Part shown: piece by piece, positions 34,365 to 46,300 of the stretch
Numbering within the stretch: position 1 is the stretch's first letter
Layout of the letters: each line of letters begins with the position of its first letter
NCBI GenBank assembly: GCA_964017145.1
Contig: OZ024840.1
Location: forward strand, 2,976,001 to 3,040,000
Direction of reading: 5' to 3'
From: Agrocybe praecox
Lineage: Eukaryota > Basidiomycota > Agaricomycetes > Agaricales > Agrocybaceae
DNA length: 64,000 nt
Notes under the pieces: model-generated
Seen by the model: only the letters and a program-made list of their open reading frames with translations
The model's database searches: none
Told to the model about the DNA's origin: nothing
Program-made: the position numbers and the translations under genes

Positions 34365-36186
34365 TCATAGCGTAGACGTTACAGGAGGATTCACGGCGTG
34401 ATCCATCGGTAGGGGTGTTGGTACTGCAAATGTCGTTATAGAAGTTGTTACTGTGGGATTCACTGGTAAAGGTGTTGGGACTGCAGATGTCGCTTTACCA
34501 GATTCGACACAAGGTCGGCAAAATCCTAGGAGCTAGATGAGACAGCGCAGTGGTGGAAATGCAAAAACTTACTTCCTCCCATGATTAAAGGAACATCAGG
34601 TTGTCCGCAAGATATACACCGAATGGGATTTGGGATAGCAGGTTTATGAGATGCTTTGGATCTTGACGAATTTACAGTTCTGCCTTCACTTGTGCGTTTT
34701 TGCGTTGCCGTGGACCTTGGACGCGAAGGTCGAACCTGCGTAGGACCTTGTTTTAGAGGCTTCATGGTGTACGGAGATGCACAAGACTAAAGTGTATTTA
34801 GCGAATGGTGAAATGCAAGTATATGTTAATCACCGTTTGCAGTTGACTTAGTAATGATCCAGGACGCAGCCGCAGACCTAGATACAACCTCTTGGGCACA
34901 ACCTTGTGAACAAATTAGTGTAGGGAAAGTGCGAGGAAGATAAGCGCTACCAAGCTGTCTAAATATTGTGCATTCAACTTCATTTTGTCTTCTCCGCCAA
35001 TCCATCGAGTGATGGTATCCCAGAGTGTATACGGTGCATTTTGCAGACACAGCGATAAAGGAACCTCATGTTGGACTTGTGACTCATTGTTCCCATCTGA
35101 TTGGAGAGCGGGAGTCTGTCCAGTATTTGTTGTTGCCAATCTGAGTTCTATATCCTGTCCAGATCGGTTTGCTACTGGGTGGCATCCTCTAGGAATAAGC
35201 CAGCGTTCTGTCGGTGCCTCACGAAACCCGAGAATAAGATCAAACTCTTGTACAGGAAGTTGCGGTTGTGACGCAGACATATAATATCCAGACCCAGAGC
35301 TACTCGATGCCACATTAGACGGTTGTGTCGCAAGGGCATCGTTATTGGTTAATGTCAATGCTGGTGCCATGTTCGCTAAGGATTGGATGAGCAATCCCAA
35401 TGTCTTCAACTGATCTTGTGTTGCCTTTTTTGAGGCAGCTAGTTGAAGGAGATTAGAAAAGATGGGATCCGTCGATGCGGCAATATTGACTTGGTTGATT
35501 AGTTCCTGGGGTACAGATGAGGTAGCGGCGAGCTCAGAGATTAAGGGGGCAGGTACCATTTCAGCAGTAGGCGCCATAGACGGCCTAACATTTCCCAATA
35601 TCGAAGCACTAGAGGCAGCCGAAGGGGTGGATGGATATACAAAGCTATATGGGGCGGTCGGTTGCCAGTAAGAAGGGGCGACTACGGTCGCCGGAGGCAG
35701 AGGAGCAAGATAGTGTACTTCGAAGATGTCTGTTTCCGGGAAGGTATGGGGTCCAATTTTGATGTCGCATTTCCCCCGACTTTGCATGCTGTGCTGCTTG
35801 GGTGGTACCGTGGTATCCATTGCCTTGTTGCCCCTCCCCCTGTTTGTACTAGAGAACTTGGGAAATGTGTGAAAAAGCAAACGTTCACGAGCTGCAAGAA
35901 ATTAAACATCGAGTTCAGCTCTTTTTCTTTTCAAGTATGTCCTTACATTGCCTTAGAGATTTTAGCAACACGAAACTGTAACGGTCTATAAATCCAGTCT
36001 GGCACTACTGAAGATGAGCAAAGACAAATACCTATCCGCAACATTTTGTAATGACTCTGTATCTTCTTCTGACTCCACTTTACTGTTTTCCCAGTTAGGA
36101 TTCCCTCCAATGGGTAGCATAGGGTCATTTTTCAGATATACAATAGGTTTTTGATTTTCTTGTGGGGTCGGGACATGGTCGTTCAT
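34365..36186 (-). CDS. Uncharacterised protein with C-terminal CxxC pair (zinc-ribbon-like)
   Basis: Six exons (36186-36084, 35985-35947, 35891-34951, 34902-34834, 34786-34573, 34525-34365) give 508 aa with every phase consistent. The N-terminus MNDHVPTPQENQKPIVYLKNDP leads into a helix YSFVLLKSLRQSRERLL built across a 39-nt exon. The middle is Ala/Pro/Ser-rich with helices (NQVNIAASTDPIFSNLLQLAAS). Then comes an ordered block FDLILGFREAPTERWLIPRG ... PYTLWDTITRWIGGEDKM. A basic linker precedes IRCISCGQPDVPLIMGGRFCRPCVESG. The two CxxC pairs, 16 residues apart, look like a small zinc ribbon. With the basic linker this suggests a nuclear, possibly chromatin-linked protein; that is inference. 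I know no name for it. Divergent from BDP1 with 141 bp between starts. Confidence 0.7.
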
Positions 36187-36327
36187 TATAGGAGCGCGTT
36201 GTTGACGCCTGTTTTTCAGCAACCTTTTGTGAGATGACACCAATTTATAGATTGCACTGCCACCGATTCTTAACTCTGCCCACTGACTCGATATATCTAA
36301 TAACAAGTATTTGTTTCGGCTCAGAAA

Positions 36328-38218
36328 ATGTCCAGCCGTGTTCGTGAGTATGCACTATCTGTTTTCTATTCTTCACAGCGCGTAACTTTTTTACTCTATA
36401 GAAAAGGGCAGTACCGTTTTCAGACCGGTTGTGAAATCGCGTCCAAGGACAACAAATAGTGCCTCTCGCCAGTCTTCGCTATTTCCTGAGCAATCCAGGA
36501 GTGAGACGGTGGAGACGGACTTAACCCAAGGATCTATTTCTTCACCTGATTCGCCTGTTGGACAAGCAACTGATGTGTCTCACGAATCTCAAGTCGGATT
36601 ACAAAATGCTGAAGAAGACAATGGTCTAGAAATTGTTTCTACAGAGGAACACATTCCTCCACGTCCCTCTGTTGTACCACCTATCGTAAAAGCAACGAAT
36701 ATTGGCATCCCGATACGACCTGTACAACGAGTTCAGGGTGTCCCGATCTTGGTACGGACACCGAAACCCCAGAATTCGAATTCGTCACTTCCCGTGCCAA
36801 TCTCACTTACCAATCCAAATCAAGCCAGCACTTCATCAAATACCACTGAGCCTTTACCTGAGCAACCACCCATCGGAGGACCACTCAACAGTTCTCAAAC
36901 ATCCGAAGAAAATAGCAGCACCATAGATCTGCCTGCAGAGACCACAGGAACGTCTAATTCGGCTTCAGAGACTGTTGACGATGCAGCAGCGACATCCGGC
37001 TCACGTAAAAGTGTAGCTAAACGTAAAAAATCTCAAGACGACCCTCCAAAGAAACGCAGAAGACGCCAATCGGAAGACAATGAAGGAGAGGAGGGAGGAG
37101 AGACTCAAGTTGCTCCTCGAAAGCCGCGTTCCCGAGCTTCGAGCAGCACACCGCGACCCAGAAAGCGTGCGCCTTCGCCTCCTCCGTATGATCCAGATGC
37201 AGACCCTGGAGAAGACATTGATCCCACTACTGTTACTATGGCGTCTCTCTGTTCTGACACGGGCCAGGGTCGTGTGAGCAGCAAAGCTGCCGAAATTCTG
37301 AGCAATCATGCAGCTTGGAAAACGAAGAATCGTGAAAAGAGAGCTCGCATGAAAGCAATGATGGAGGCTAAAAAGTACGGCAGAGAAGAAGAGGAGACAG
37401 AACAAGGTCCTGAACATACTACCCCAACCGATGACCCCAGTACTTCTGGTGTTATAACTGCACCCGCGGTCGTGGATGATACTGGCAACGGCTTTGATTA
37501 TACTCAAGATTTGACTACTAGCCGTTACAATGTTCAAGTTCGCATTGGTGCGAATGGTGCGATGGTCATTGACGAAGAGTCCCTTGTTGTGGATAGGGTG
37601 GAAGACGATGGAACGGAAAACTATACCCATGTCGTCGAATCAGATCATACGAAATTCGTTAACTCTGGAACGTATGGCAAGCGATACCGCGGATCGAGAT
37701 GGAGTGCAGAAGAAACTGAATTGTTTTATGATGTATGCATAAACTTTCGTATTCTTTAAAACGTTCTCTGATCGTTTTGCAGGCTCTTGCTCAGTATGGT
37801 GAAAATTACGAACTCATTGCATACGTCTTGCCCGGTCGTGATCGAAAATCGTGCAAAAATAAATTTAAAGTCGAGGACAAACGAAATCATGCCAGAATAA
37901 ACCACTGTCTCGAAAACAGCATTCCCGTCGGTAAGAAAACCTGCTTTTTGAAGCGAGATGAAATACTTATGTAGTTATCATCACTAAGACATGAAAACAT
38001 TGTCGCGTATGACTGGGAAAGACTTCTCTGGCCCTGTTCCAGAGATACGTATTCCTTCACCGCCTCCGCCAATGGTGCAAAACGAAGAAACCACGAATGC
38101 TTCTGAGGAGCACCCCACGCAAACGCAACAGGCAAAGAAACGGAATCGCAGTAGAGGAAATAACAACAACGATGGAGGACTTGTTATAATTGGCGACGCT
38201 GCCGATTTTGAAAGCTGA
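36328..38218 (+). CDS. BDP1: TFIIIB subunit BDP1 (B'')
   Basis: Four exons (36328-36343, 36402-37732, 37783-37930, 37989-38218) give 574 aa; the first exon is only 16 nt. Residues 1-330 are disordered and polar, with basic patches (KRKKSQDDPPKKRRRRQ). The conserved part starts near 370 (TLCSDTGQGR-like region, MASLCSDTGQGRVSSKAAEI; NHAAWKTKNREKRARM). The extended SANT/Myb domain lies near 437-499: RGSRWSAEETELFYDALAQ, YGENYELIAYVLPGRDRKS, KNKFKVEDKRNHARINHCL. The tail has GPVPEIRIPSPPPPM. Known: Bdp1 with TBP and Brf1 forms TFIIIB, recruiting RNA polymerase III to tRNA, 5S and U6 genes. Nuclear. The transposon-like element starts about 65 bp past its stop. Confidence 0.93.
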
Positions 38219-38282
38219 GATATGTTCTTCACCTTATCATGCCTGTGCCTGGTTTTTATATAGTATGTACGGGAACTTGGGT

Positions 38283-38286
38283 CACG
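38283..38286. repeat. Left candidate target-site duplication (CACG)
   Basis: CACG directly abuts the left terminal inverted repeat and recurs right after the right terminus at 38988-38991. Four bases could match by chance. Confidence 0.4.
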
Positions 38287-38987
38287 ACTAGTGTTGCCGG
38301 CGGTTCGACTCCCAGCGACTAGTCGGTCGAGCGGAGCTGAAATGAGCCGAGCGGAGTCGCACGTGCGACTTGGCAACTCCCACGACTTGCAAGTCAAAGA
38401 TAGCGCGCTATGGGCGACTTCAAAGCGACTTGAGTCGCGACTCGGGCCGAATCGGGAAATCCCAGGCAATCATGAATTCTCCTCGTTCACTTTCACGTCG
38501 TTTCAACGCCGTTTGCTTCCGTATCTCTATATACTCCCTCTACATTCAAATTATTTTCTTGCTATAGCATTACGGAAAGATGCTGGGCACCTCAGAAGCA
38601 CATTCCCAATTTCACCGTGACTACCGTGACATTTCGGCACATTCTGAGCCTCCGTGACGCGTGACTGCCGAATTGAATACGCCCTTGGATTTCACAATAG
38701 GAGCAGAGAAAAAAAGAGGAGATTGAAGTTCTAGAAAGACTTTCCGGTGAATATTGGGGTGGAAATAGGTAGAATTTCGCTAAAACTATGATCTTGAATG
38801 TATAATGTACATAAAAACTTGAACTTCCATTTTTGGACTGTGGAGTCGCGACTTAAGCGGAAGCGAGCGGAAGTCGGGCTGAGCGAGTTGGTGGCGATGC
38901 GGTTTCGCTCGGCTCAACGGCTGATTGACTCGCGTAGTCACAAAAGCGGAGCGGAGTCGAGCGGAGTCGAACCGCGGCAACACTAGT
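38287..38987. mobile_element. Non-autonomous DNA transposon (MITE-like), 701 bp
   Basis: Seen directly: the left end reads ACTAGTGTTGCCGGCGGTTC and the right end, reverse-complemented, reads ACTAGTGTTGCCGCGGTTCG, so the termini are inverted repeats of about 25 bp with one indel. A 4-bp direct repeat CACG flanks it (38283-38286 and 38988-38991), a candidate target-site duplication. Subterminal zones are dense in repeated GAGCGGAGTCG / GCGACTT motifs in both orientations. No ORF in it resembles a transposase, so it is probably mobilised in trans. The superfamily is uncertain: hAT elements have 8-bp duplications, which are not seen here. Confidence 0.75.
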
Positions 38988-38991
38988 CACG
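38988..38991. repeat. Right candidate target-site duplication (CACG)
   Basis: Partner of the CACG at 38283-38286. Confidence 0.4.
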
Positions 38992-39115
38992 ACACAAGTA
39001 CTAGACGGCTATGTTTATTATAATAATAACGTGTCAACTCCATTGCGTCATTGTATGACGTAATTCACTGAGGCATCTTCCCCTTGACTTCTCAACATTT
39101 ATTCGCGGGCTTACC

Positions 39116-40291
39116 ATGTCTACCAGGAAAATCGTTGTCTGTGGCGCTGGATTCTTAGGCCGAAATATCGCCCGGACAATTATCGCCTCTCCTATATCTG
39201 AGAAAGGTCCGAATTTACAGGTTCAGGTTTCTTCTCGTAATCCTCTCAAAGTCTGGGAGAGTCTCGCAGTCACGGACTCTCCATTGGGGAACCGACTCTT
39301 GCCTCCTGTTCCTGTTGACATAACAAAACCCTCGACGATCGCAGCCGCATTTCAGCACGCCGATGTTGTCGTTTCTCTAGTCGGTATCATGCATGGTTCT
39401 CCGCGGGAATTTGAAGACGTTCAGCTAAAAGGAGCCGAAAATGTTGCATATGCTGCGAAGGATGTCGGGGCTAAGCTCATTCACTTTAGCGCAATTGGGG
39501 CAGACCCGAGTAGTACCATCCCATATTCAAGGACCAAGGGTCTAGCCGAGCAGGCCATATTCGCGATATCCCCTAACGCTACGGTCATACGCCCAAGTCT
39601 GGTCTTCGGTCCCGAGGATGATTTTTTCAATGTACGATTCAGTATCCTATCTTTACCACATGCTCTTAATATGTGAAAACTAATGCAGCGATTTGCGAAA
39701 TTATCAAAAGTAATGCCTTTCTTGCCAGTATTTGGAGGAGGGACCAGTCTCTTTCAGCCTGTTTTTGTGGGAGATATAGCCAAATTGATCTGCCATCTCT
39801 CTAGTCCAGAAGTCGATAGTTTCAACGGGAAGGTCATTGAAGCTTGTGGACCCGAAGGTAGGCCCTTTCATGCTGAACTAGTGGTCATCAAACATAATTC
39901 ATTGTTCATTTCTGTTTCTCGCGCATTATCGTTATCAGTATTCACCTACCGCGAATTGATGGAAATCATACTTGAGACAACCAAGCGCAGAAGATTTATC
40001 TTATCCTTTCCGTTTATCGTAGGCATGTTGCAAGGTGCTATCTTGGAAAAACTCCCTGTCAATCTTTTTACGGTGACGCGTGCTCAGGTACTTGTGCTGT
40101 AACCATTACACAAAAAACAAACAAACCTATTTACTTTTCATTGTAATATTTAGGTCCAGCAATTACGAAACGATAATATTGCCAGCCGTCAGTTGCCACC
40201 AAATCACACGTCGCTCCAAGAAGCTCTTTCCACATTTTCCTCCACTCCGTTGCACACCGTTAGAGGAATCCTTCCTACGTACATTTATTAA
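39116..40291 (+). CDS. NDUFA9/COQ11-like atypical SDR (mitochondrial NAD(P)-binding protein)
   Basis: Four exons (39116-39631, 39689-39857, 39939-40087, 40154-40291) give 323 aa. Rossmann glycine motif at the very start: KIVVCGAGFLGRNIAR. Then HADVVVSLVGIMHG, a YSRTKGLAEQAI segment in place of a classical YxxxK catalytic site, the family hallmark ATVIRPSLVFGPEDDFFNRFA, GGGTSLFQPVFVGDIAKLI and VFTYRELMEIILETT. Known: this atypical SDR group includes the complex I 39-kDa subunit NDUFA9, which binds NADPH structurally, and yeast Coq11 of the coenzyme Q synthome. The RPSLVFGPEDDFFN signature favours NDUFA9. No obvious presequence is seen, so import may use an internal signal or an upstream exon I cannot find. 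Assignment between the two is open. Confidence 0.8.
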
Positions 40292-40639
40292 AGGCTTGCA
40301 TAAACTGAAAGTGCAAGGTATTTTGTTCCCAAATTCCCATAGGTGGATAAGTGTTGAAGCATGCTCTTTGCCGTTCAGTTGCCGTTGTACGAATCAAGGT
40401 TGGTCTGTAAGTCCCATTACTCGTTTAGGCAGCGGGACGCAGACTTGCCCACGGAAGGACAGTCCGTCGGGTTTTAGACCATAATTAGAGTTCGGATCGG
40501 AAGGTGATCCGGCGGCACTTGGTCCAGACTCCATGAATATTTCGCATTTAAAAGGCACACTATGTCATTCACACCTATGTCCTTTTTCTTTTCCTAATTC
40601 CACGACTTCTAACGACCTACACCACCCTTATGCAACATA
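40292..40639. other. Intergenic, SDR gene to MFS gene
   Basis: 348 bp, same-strand neighbours. Contains the likely MFS promoter, with an AT- and CT-rich stretch just upstream of the ATG (40560-40620). An out-of-frame ATG at 40630 overlaps the leader and could act as a weak upstream start. No RNA gene found. Confidence 0.45.
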
Positions 40640-42807
40640 ATGTCGGATAAGGGACAAGATTTTGACCGTAACGATACCAAAGAATCAGACTCACAAACCA
40701 TTATTACTCCTGTCTCAGACTCTGCTTCACCTCAGCCTCCTCCTCAGGCAACCTCAGAAGAAAGTAGATTCACCAAGAACGAGAAATGGTTTATAGTGGG
40801 CTTCACAGCTTTTGTTGGATTTTTTAGGTAAATATATTTATCCCCTCTCTATATCATCGCAATACTCAAACTAGTATACTTGTAGTCCCCTCACAGCGAA
40901 CATATACTTTCCAGCAATCCCCACCATTTCTTTGGTGTTTAACAAGTCAACAGAGCTGATAAATCTTACGGTACCGATAACATTTTTTTCTAATTTCAGA
41001 GCGCGTTTTGAAAAAAATATCTGGTAGGTTACAATGTACATTGTCCTGCAAGGCATGGGTTCGTCGATCACCTCTCTACTTTACCTTGTCCGTGACTCCT
41101 GTTGAATACTTCGACGATGTAATAGCACCGATGCTATGGGGGCCAGTATCCGATCACGTTGGTCGGAGACCTATCTCTGCAGCCTGCTTGCTAATACTAT
41201 CGTTATCTTGCGTTGGCCTGGCTCGTGTTTCGACATCAGATTATTGGCTACTCATGCTTCTCCGCTGCTTACAAGCGACGGGATCGGCTAGCACTATTGC
41301 CATAGGTTAATTCCCTTTATCTTCTCTATTTTTACAAAGGTATTGAGTAATAGCTTGTCAGGTGCTGGTGTAGTTGGAGATATTTCCACCCGCGCTGAGA
41401 GGGGCGGCTTTTTCGGTCTATTTACCGTCGGCCCTATGGTAAGTTCATTGGGGCAAGGACGAAAACATTTCTGTGAAGTCCGAAACGCTGATGTCTCGAA
41501 TAGGTTGGACCGGCTATAGGACCTGTCATAGGCGGTTTACTTTCGGACCACCTTGGTTGGAGGTTCGCTCTTCTTGACAAGCGTCCTTTGTTTTGAAGAT
41601 TGAGACACACTTTAGGTCCATATTCTGGTTTCTTTGCATCTCGGCATCTATCTGCTTCGTTGTCATAATCCTGTGAGTCTTTTTACTAAAATTCTAAGGA
41701 ATGCTTTAAATCCTAACGCTCTATTGAGATTCCAACCGGAAACGTTACGACCGATAGTGGACAGTAGCAAATTTGAGGATCTTTCGTTCGTGTATAAACC
41801 AATAATACCGGTCATTGGACAAAAAAAGCACTCGAAAAACGTGAAAGTTTATTCGCACAGGAAAGTTCCCAAAAACCCATTCCGTCTTTTCCTCAATATA
41901 GATGTCGATATCTTGCTGGTAATCAGTGCCGTGGTTTGTGCAGTGTTCTATGGCGTGGTGGCCACGATATCGTCTCTTTTTGTAAAAACCTACCCTTTCT
42001 TGAACCAAACTACCATTGGCTTGTGCTTCCTGGCCATAGGGGGCGGCATGACAATGGGAAGTATAATCAACGGAAAAGTTCTGGACTTGGAATATCAGCA
42101 CTTCAAGCGAAGGATAGAAGTCACCCGTCGTGTCGATAAAGAGAATGTAGCGGGCGATATTAGTAGAGAAGAGAATTTTCCTCTCGAAAAGGTATGTAGT
42201 TGAACACGATATAATAAAAGGATACCCAATTGACATAGAATATATTGATTTTCTCCCCTCTCTCCCCATACCATGGTGTAGGCACGCCTTCGAATTATGC
42301 CTCTATATGCTGTTCTTATGGCAGTTGCCTGTGCTGGTAATGGATGGTGCATACAGAAGCAAGTCAGTATCGGAGTGCCTCTAGTCCTACAATTTATAGG
42401 TATGTATGTTGAGTCTCCTTGATGTCGCGTGTATTTAATCCTTGGAAACAGTTGGGTACACCAGCATCTCTCTCATGAACGGAGTTTCTACTCTCATGAT
42501 TGACTTGAAACCTGGGCAAAGCTCATCGGTTATAGCCTGTGTAAGTCATTCAGGCTATTTTTTTTTGGATTTCGTACTGAATAATAACTTTCAGAACAAC
42601 TTCATTCGATGTTCCTTAAGTGCTGTAATAGTATCTGTCATTGATCCTCTCATCAAATCAGTTGGAACTGGATGGGCTTATATCCTTCTCAGTGGCATTT
42701 GCTTAACTTCATTGCCGTTGATTTATCTTTCCATTCACATAGGTCCTCGATACCGCATCAAAAGACAGCGAACTCGAGAGATGGCGGAGAATTCTTTAAC
42801 CCCATAA
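40640..42807 (+). CDS. MFS transporter, DHA1-type (drug:H+ antiporter-like)
   Basis: Eleven exons give 519 aa. The N-terminus is polar and cytosolic. TM1 is WFIVGFTAFVGFF, followed by SPLTANIYFPAIPTIS, the usual DHA1 TM1-loop pattern. The MFS signature between TM2 and TM3 is MLWGPVSDHVGRRPI. Antiporter motif C is recognisable in TM5 as GPMVGPAIGPVIGGLLSD. A basic central loop (QKKHSKNVKVYSHRKVPKNP) separates the two six-TM halves. TM7 onward begins near DILLVISAVVCAVFYG, and the C-terminal half ends GWAYILLSGICLTSLPLIYL. Known: fungal DHA1 proteins such as Qdr or Flr1 types export drugs, polyamines or weak acids at the plasma membrane. The substrate cannot be read from sequence. Introns are many and very short. 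Confidence 0.9.
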
Positions 42808-43331
42808 TAAATGTATAGTATGATGAAATTTCTGTACTTGTATTTGGGCGAACTTACGCAATACGTTACTCAAGAGTCAACATCCTGGTAAATGCTGTTA
42901 GTTGCCATAGAACGGACAAGAAAAACTCATAATTCCTACTCTGGACAATGTTCAAGAAAGTTCAAGCATGTTATAACTACAAATTCTATGGCATATCAAC
43001 ACTTGTACGGTCAACGTTGGGCTAAAGAGACAGGCGCCGCACGGCGTCTAAAGAAATGATCGGCCCGGGTCTCGGCCTTTATGTTTGGTGTATCTATTAA
43101 TTACGTAATTTCAAAGGTATGAGTAAGCAGTGATCTTAACCTTGCACAAACATCGGTGACCTTAGCATTTTGCTTGCAAAGTCATTTCTCCCTCTTACGT
43201 CCAAGTCAGCGGCAGTGCTTTTTCGTCACACGGCTTTCTTCATATCAGAGTCTTGTGGAAGAGAGAAGAACACACCCTACAATTGATTCACTAAACCATA
43301 CTTTGCCCGAAAGAACGTTAATAGTTGAGTT
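42808..43331. other. Intergenic, MFS gene to RPB2
   Basis: 524 bp. Its right side must include the RPB2 promoter. It contains a GC-rich patch (GATCGGCCCGGGTCTCGGCC, about 43060-43079) inside otherwise AT-rich sequence. No ORF, tRNA or repeat identified. Confidence 0.5.
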
Positions 43332-46300
43332 ATGAGTCAAGGTAGCTTCTATGTTCTTAATTCCAACATACCGTGCTTAACCTGTCCGGAGATCATAATG
43401 ACGTTCAAGAGATACTCTACGACGAAACCGGCTATGATATGGATGAAGATGAAGAAGCTTACGAGGAGATAACGCAAGAAGATTGTTGGACCGTCATTTC
43501 CAGCTTCTTTGAGCAGAAAGGATTAGTGCGTCAGCAATTAGACTCTTTCGACGAATTCGTGCAGAATACCATGCAAGAACTGGTGGACGAGAACGCCGAC
43601 CTGATTTTGGATCAAGCAGACCAACATACTGGTCATGATACAGACATGACCCGTCGATACGAAATAAAATTCGGACAGATCTACCTATCGCGTCCTACAG
43701 TAACCGAAACCGATGGTTCTGTGGTTCCTGTTTTTCCTCAAGAAGCACGACTTCGAAACCTCACATACTCCGCACCGCTGTATATTGAAATGAGGAAGAG
43801 TGTCATGGTAGGCCGTGAGGATCCCAATGGCATTCCTGGAGATCTTGTGTGGGAGCATGAGCACGACGATAATCCCAACGACACAACCAAAGTTTGGATA
43901 GGCAAGGTATGTTGGTTTTTGCCATCAAGAATGACAAATGCTTAATATCTTACTAAAGGTTCCCATCATGTTGCGCTCAACTTTCTGTATCTTGCGCGGA
44001 CTCTCGGACCAAGATCTCTACGACTTAAATGAATGTCCTTACGATTCTGGAGGATACTTTATCATCAATGGATCAGAAAAAGTACTTATTGCTCAAGAAC
44101 GTATGGCCACAAATCACGTCTACGTGTTTGCAAAGGCCCAGCCATCACCCATAAACTTCCTGGCTGAAATCCGTAGTGCCGTTGAGAGGGGTGGAAAGAC
44201 AATTAGTCAGTTCCAGGTGAAGATGTTCCACCGAAACCAAGACCGCTCAGTAAGTTAGCTTCCTCTAGTACCTTCTCCTGGAGCGCTACTGATTCCTGTG
44301 CGAAGATGGGAAACGTGATGAAGGCTACTATCCCATATATCAAAGTTGATATACCAATTTGGGTGGTATTTCGTGCGCTTGGTGTTATTTCCGATCGCGA
44401 CATCTTGGAACACATATGCTACGACATGCAAGATTCCCAAATGTTGGAAATGTTGAAACCGTGCATTGACGATGGCTTCGTCATCCAAGATCGAGAGGTC
44501 GCATTAGATTTTATTGGAAATCGTGGCACTACTACTGGTCTGTCGCGAGAACGTCGTATTCGTTATGCACAAGAAATTCTACAAAAGGAGATGCTTCCTC
44601 ATGTGTCTATGGGGGAAGGTTCTGAATCAAAGAAAGCATATTTCTTTGGCTACATGATCCATCGTCTTTTGCTTGCGGCATTGGAACGTCGAGAACTGGA
44701 CGATCGTGATCATTTTGGTAAAAAGCGTCTAGATCTTGCAGGACCATTGCTGGCAAACTTGTTCAGGATGTTGTTCAGGAAACTAACAAAAGACGTTTAT
44801 CGATATCTTCAGAAGGTGTGTCTTGAGTATTTATTCTGATAACCCGAGTATTCATGAAGTTTCAGTGTGTTGAGACTCATAAGGAATTCAATCTTGCTCT
44901 GGCAGTGAAGCATCAAACAATTACAAATGGTCTCAAGTATTCACTTGCCACTGGTAATTGGGGCGACCAAAAGAAGTCAATGTCATCCAAGGCAGGGGTC
45001 TCCCAGGTGCTCAATCGATACACTTATGCGTCGACTTTGTCGCATCTACGTCGTTGCAACACACCTCTAGGACGTGAAGGTAAAATTGCCAAACCTCGTC
45101 AGCTTCATAACACACATTGGGGCATGGTGTGTCCTGCAGAAACACCCGAAGGTCAGGCTTGCGGGTTGGTGAAGAACTTGGCACTAATGTCATGCATTTC
45201 CGTCGGTTCTCTCTCTGCACCGGTTGTCGAGTTTCTGGATGAATGGGGCCTGGAATCGTTAGAAGAAAATGCTCACTCCACAGTGCCGTGCACGAAAGTT
45301 TTCATAAATGGTGTGTGGATGGGCGTGCATCGTGATGCGGCAAATCTGGTGAAGACATTGAAGAAGCTCAGAAGAAGGGACGACATTAGTCCGGAGGTGT
45401 CGGTTGTGCGTGACATTCGAGAGAAAGAACTACGCATATACACCGATGCTGGCCGAGTCTGTCGGCCGCTGTTTATTGTGGAAGATCAACAACTTACTCT
45501 GCAGAAGAAGCACGTCCGGTGGCTTAACAACGCTGTTAATGATGACGGTGAAGAGTATAAGTGGGAACATCTCATCAAAACAGGAATAGTCGAGCTGCTA
45601 GATGCGGAAGAAGAGGAAACCGTTATGATATCCATGACCCCAGAAGATCTGGACAACTCCCGCTTACAGCAAGCTGGTCAGGATCCACACGCAAATGACG
45701 GCGAGTTTGACCCAGCTGCTCGACTTAAAGCCGGGACCCATGCCCACACATGGACACATTGCGAAATTCATCCTAGTATGATTTTGGGTATTTGTGCTAG
45801 TATCATTCCTTTCCCAGATCATAATCAAGTAAGTTTCAGACAAAGTCAGATACTTTCAAATACTAAACGTCATTTTAGTCTCCCCGTAATACATACCAAT
45901 CTGCTATGGGTAAACAAGCCATGGGTATCTACCTCACCAATTTCTTGATTCGAATGGACACCATGGCCAATATCCTCTATTATCCCCAAAAGCCACTCGC
46001 GACTACCCGTTCAATGGAATATCTTAAATTCCGAGAACTCCCTGCTGGTCAAAATGCTATTGTCGCCATCTTGTGCTACAGCGGTTACAACCAGGAAGAT
46101 TCCGTCATCATGAACCAAAGTTCTATTGACAGAGGCTTGTTCCGCAGTATCTACTACAGGAGTTATATGGATCTTGAAAAGAAAAGCGGAATTCAACTTC
46201 TAGAAGAATTTTCTAAACCATCGCGAGAGAATACCCTTCGTCTCAAACATGGGACGTACGACAAGCTGGAAGATGATGGGTTCATCGCTCCAGGAACCGG

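Larger units (their letters stand above)
38219..39115. other. Intergenic carrying an inverted-repeat element
   Basis: 897 bp between BDP1 and the NDUFA9/COQ11-like gene. The central 701 bp are an inverted-repeat element, annotated separately. The outer parts (38219-38282 and 38992-39115) are short UTR or promoter sequence. Confidence 0.6.

Noticed and set aside
38302..38312. A tRNA gene at the B-box-like site
   Set aside because: No A-box at the right distance and no cloverleaf can be folded; the sequence belongs to a terminal inverted repeat.
38287..38987. ORFs inside the inverted-repeat element as genes
   Set aside because: They follow the repeated GCGGAGTCG motifs in several frames, lack any transposase motif and start in low-complexity sequence.
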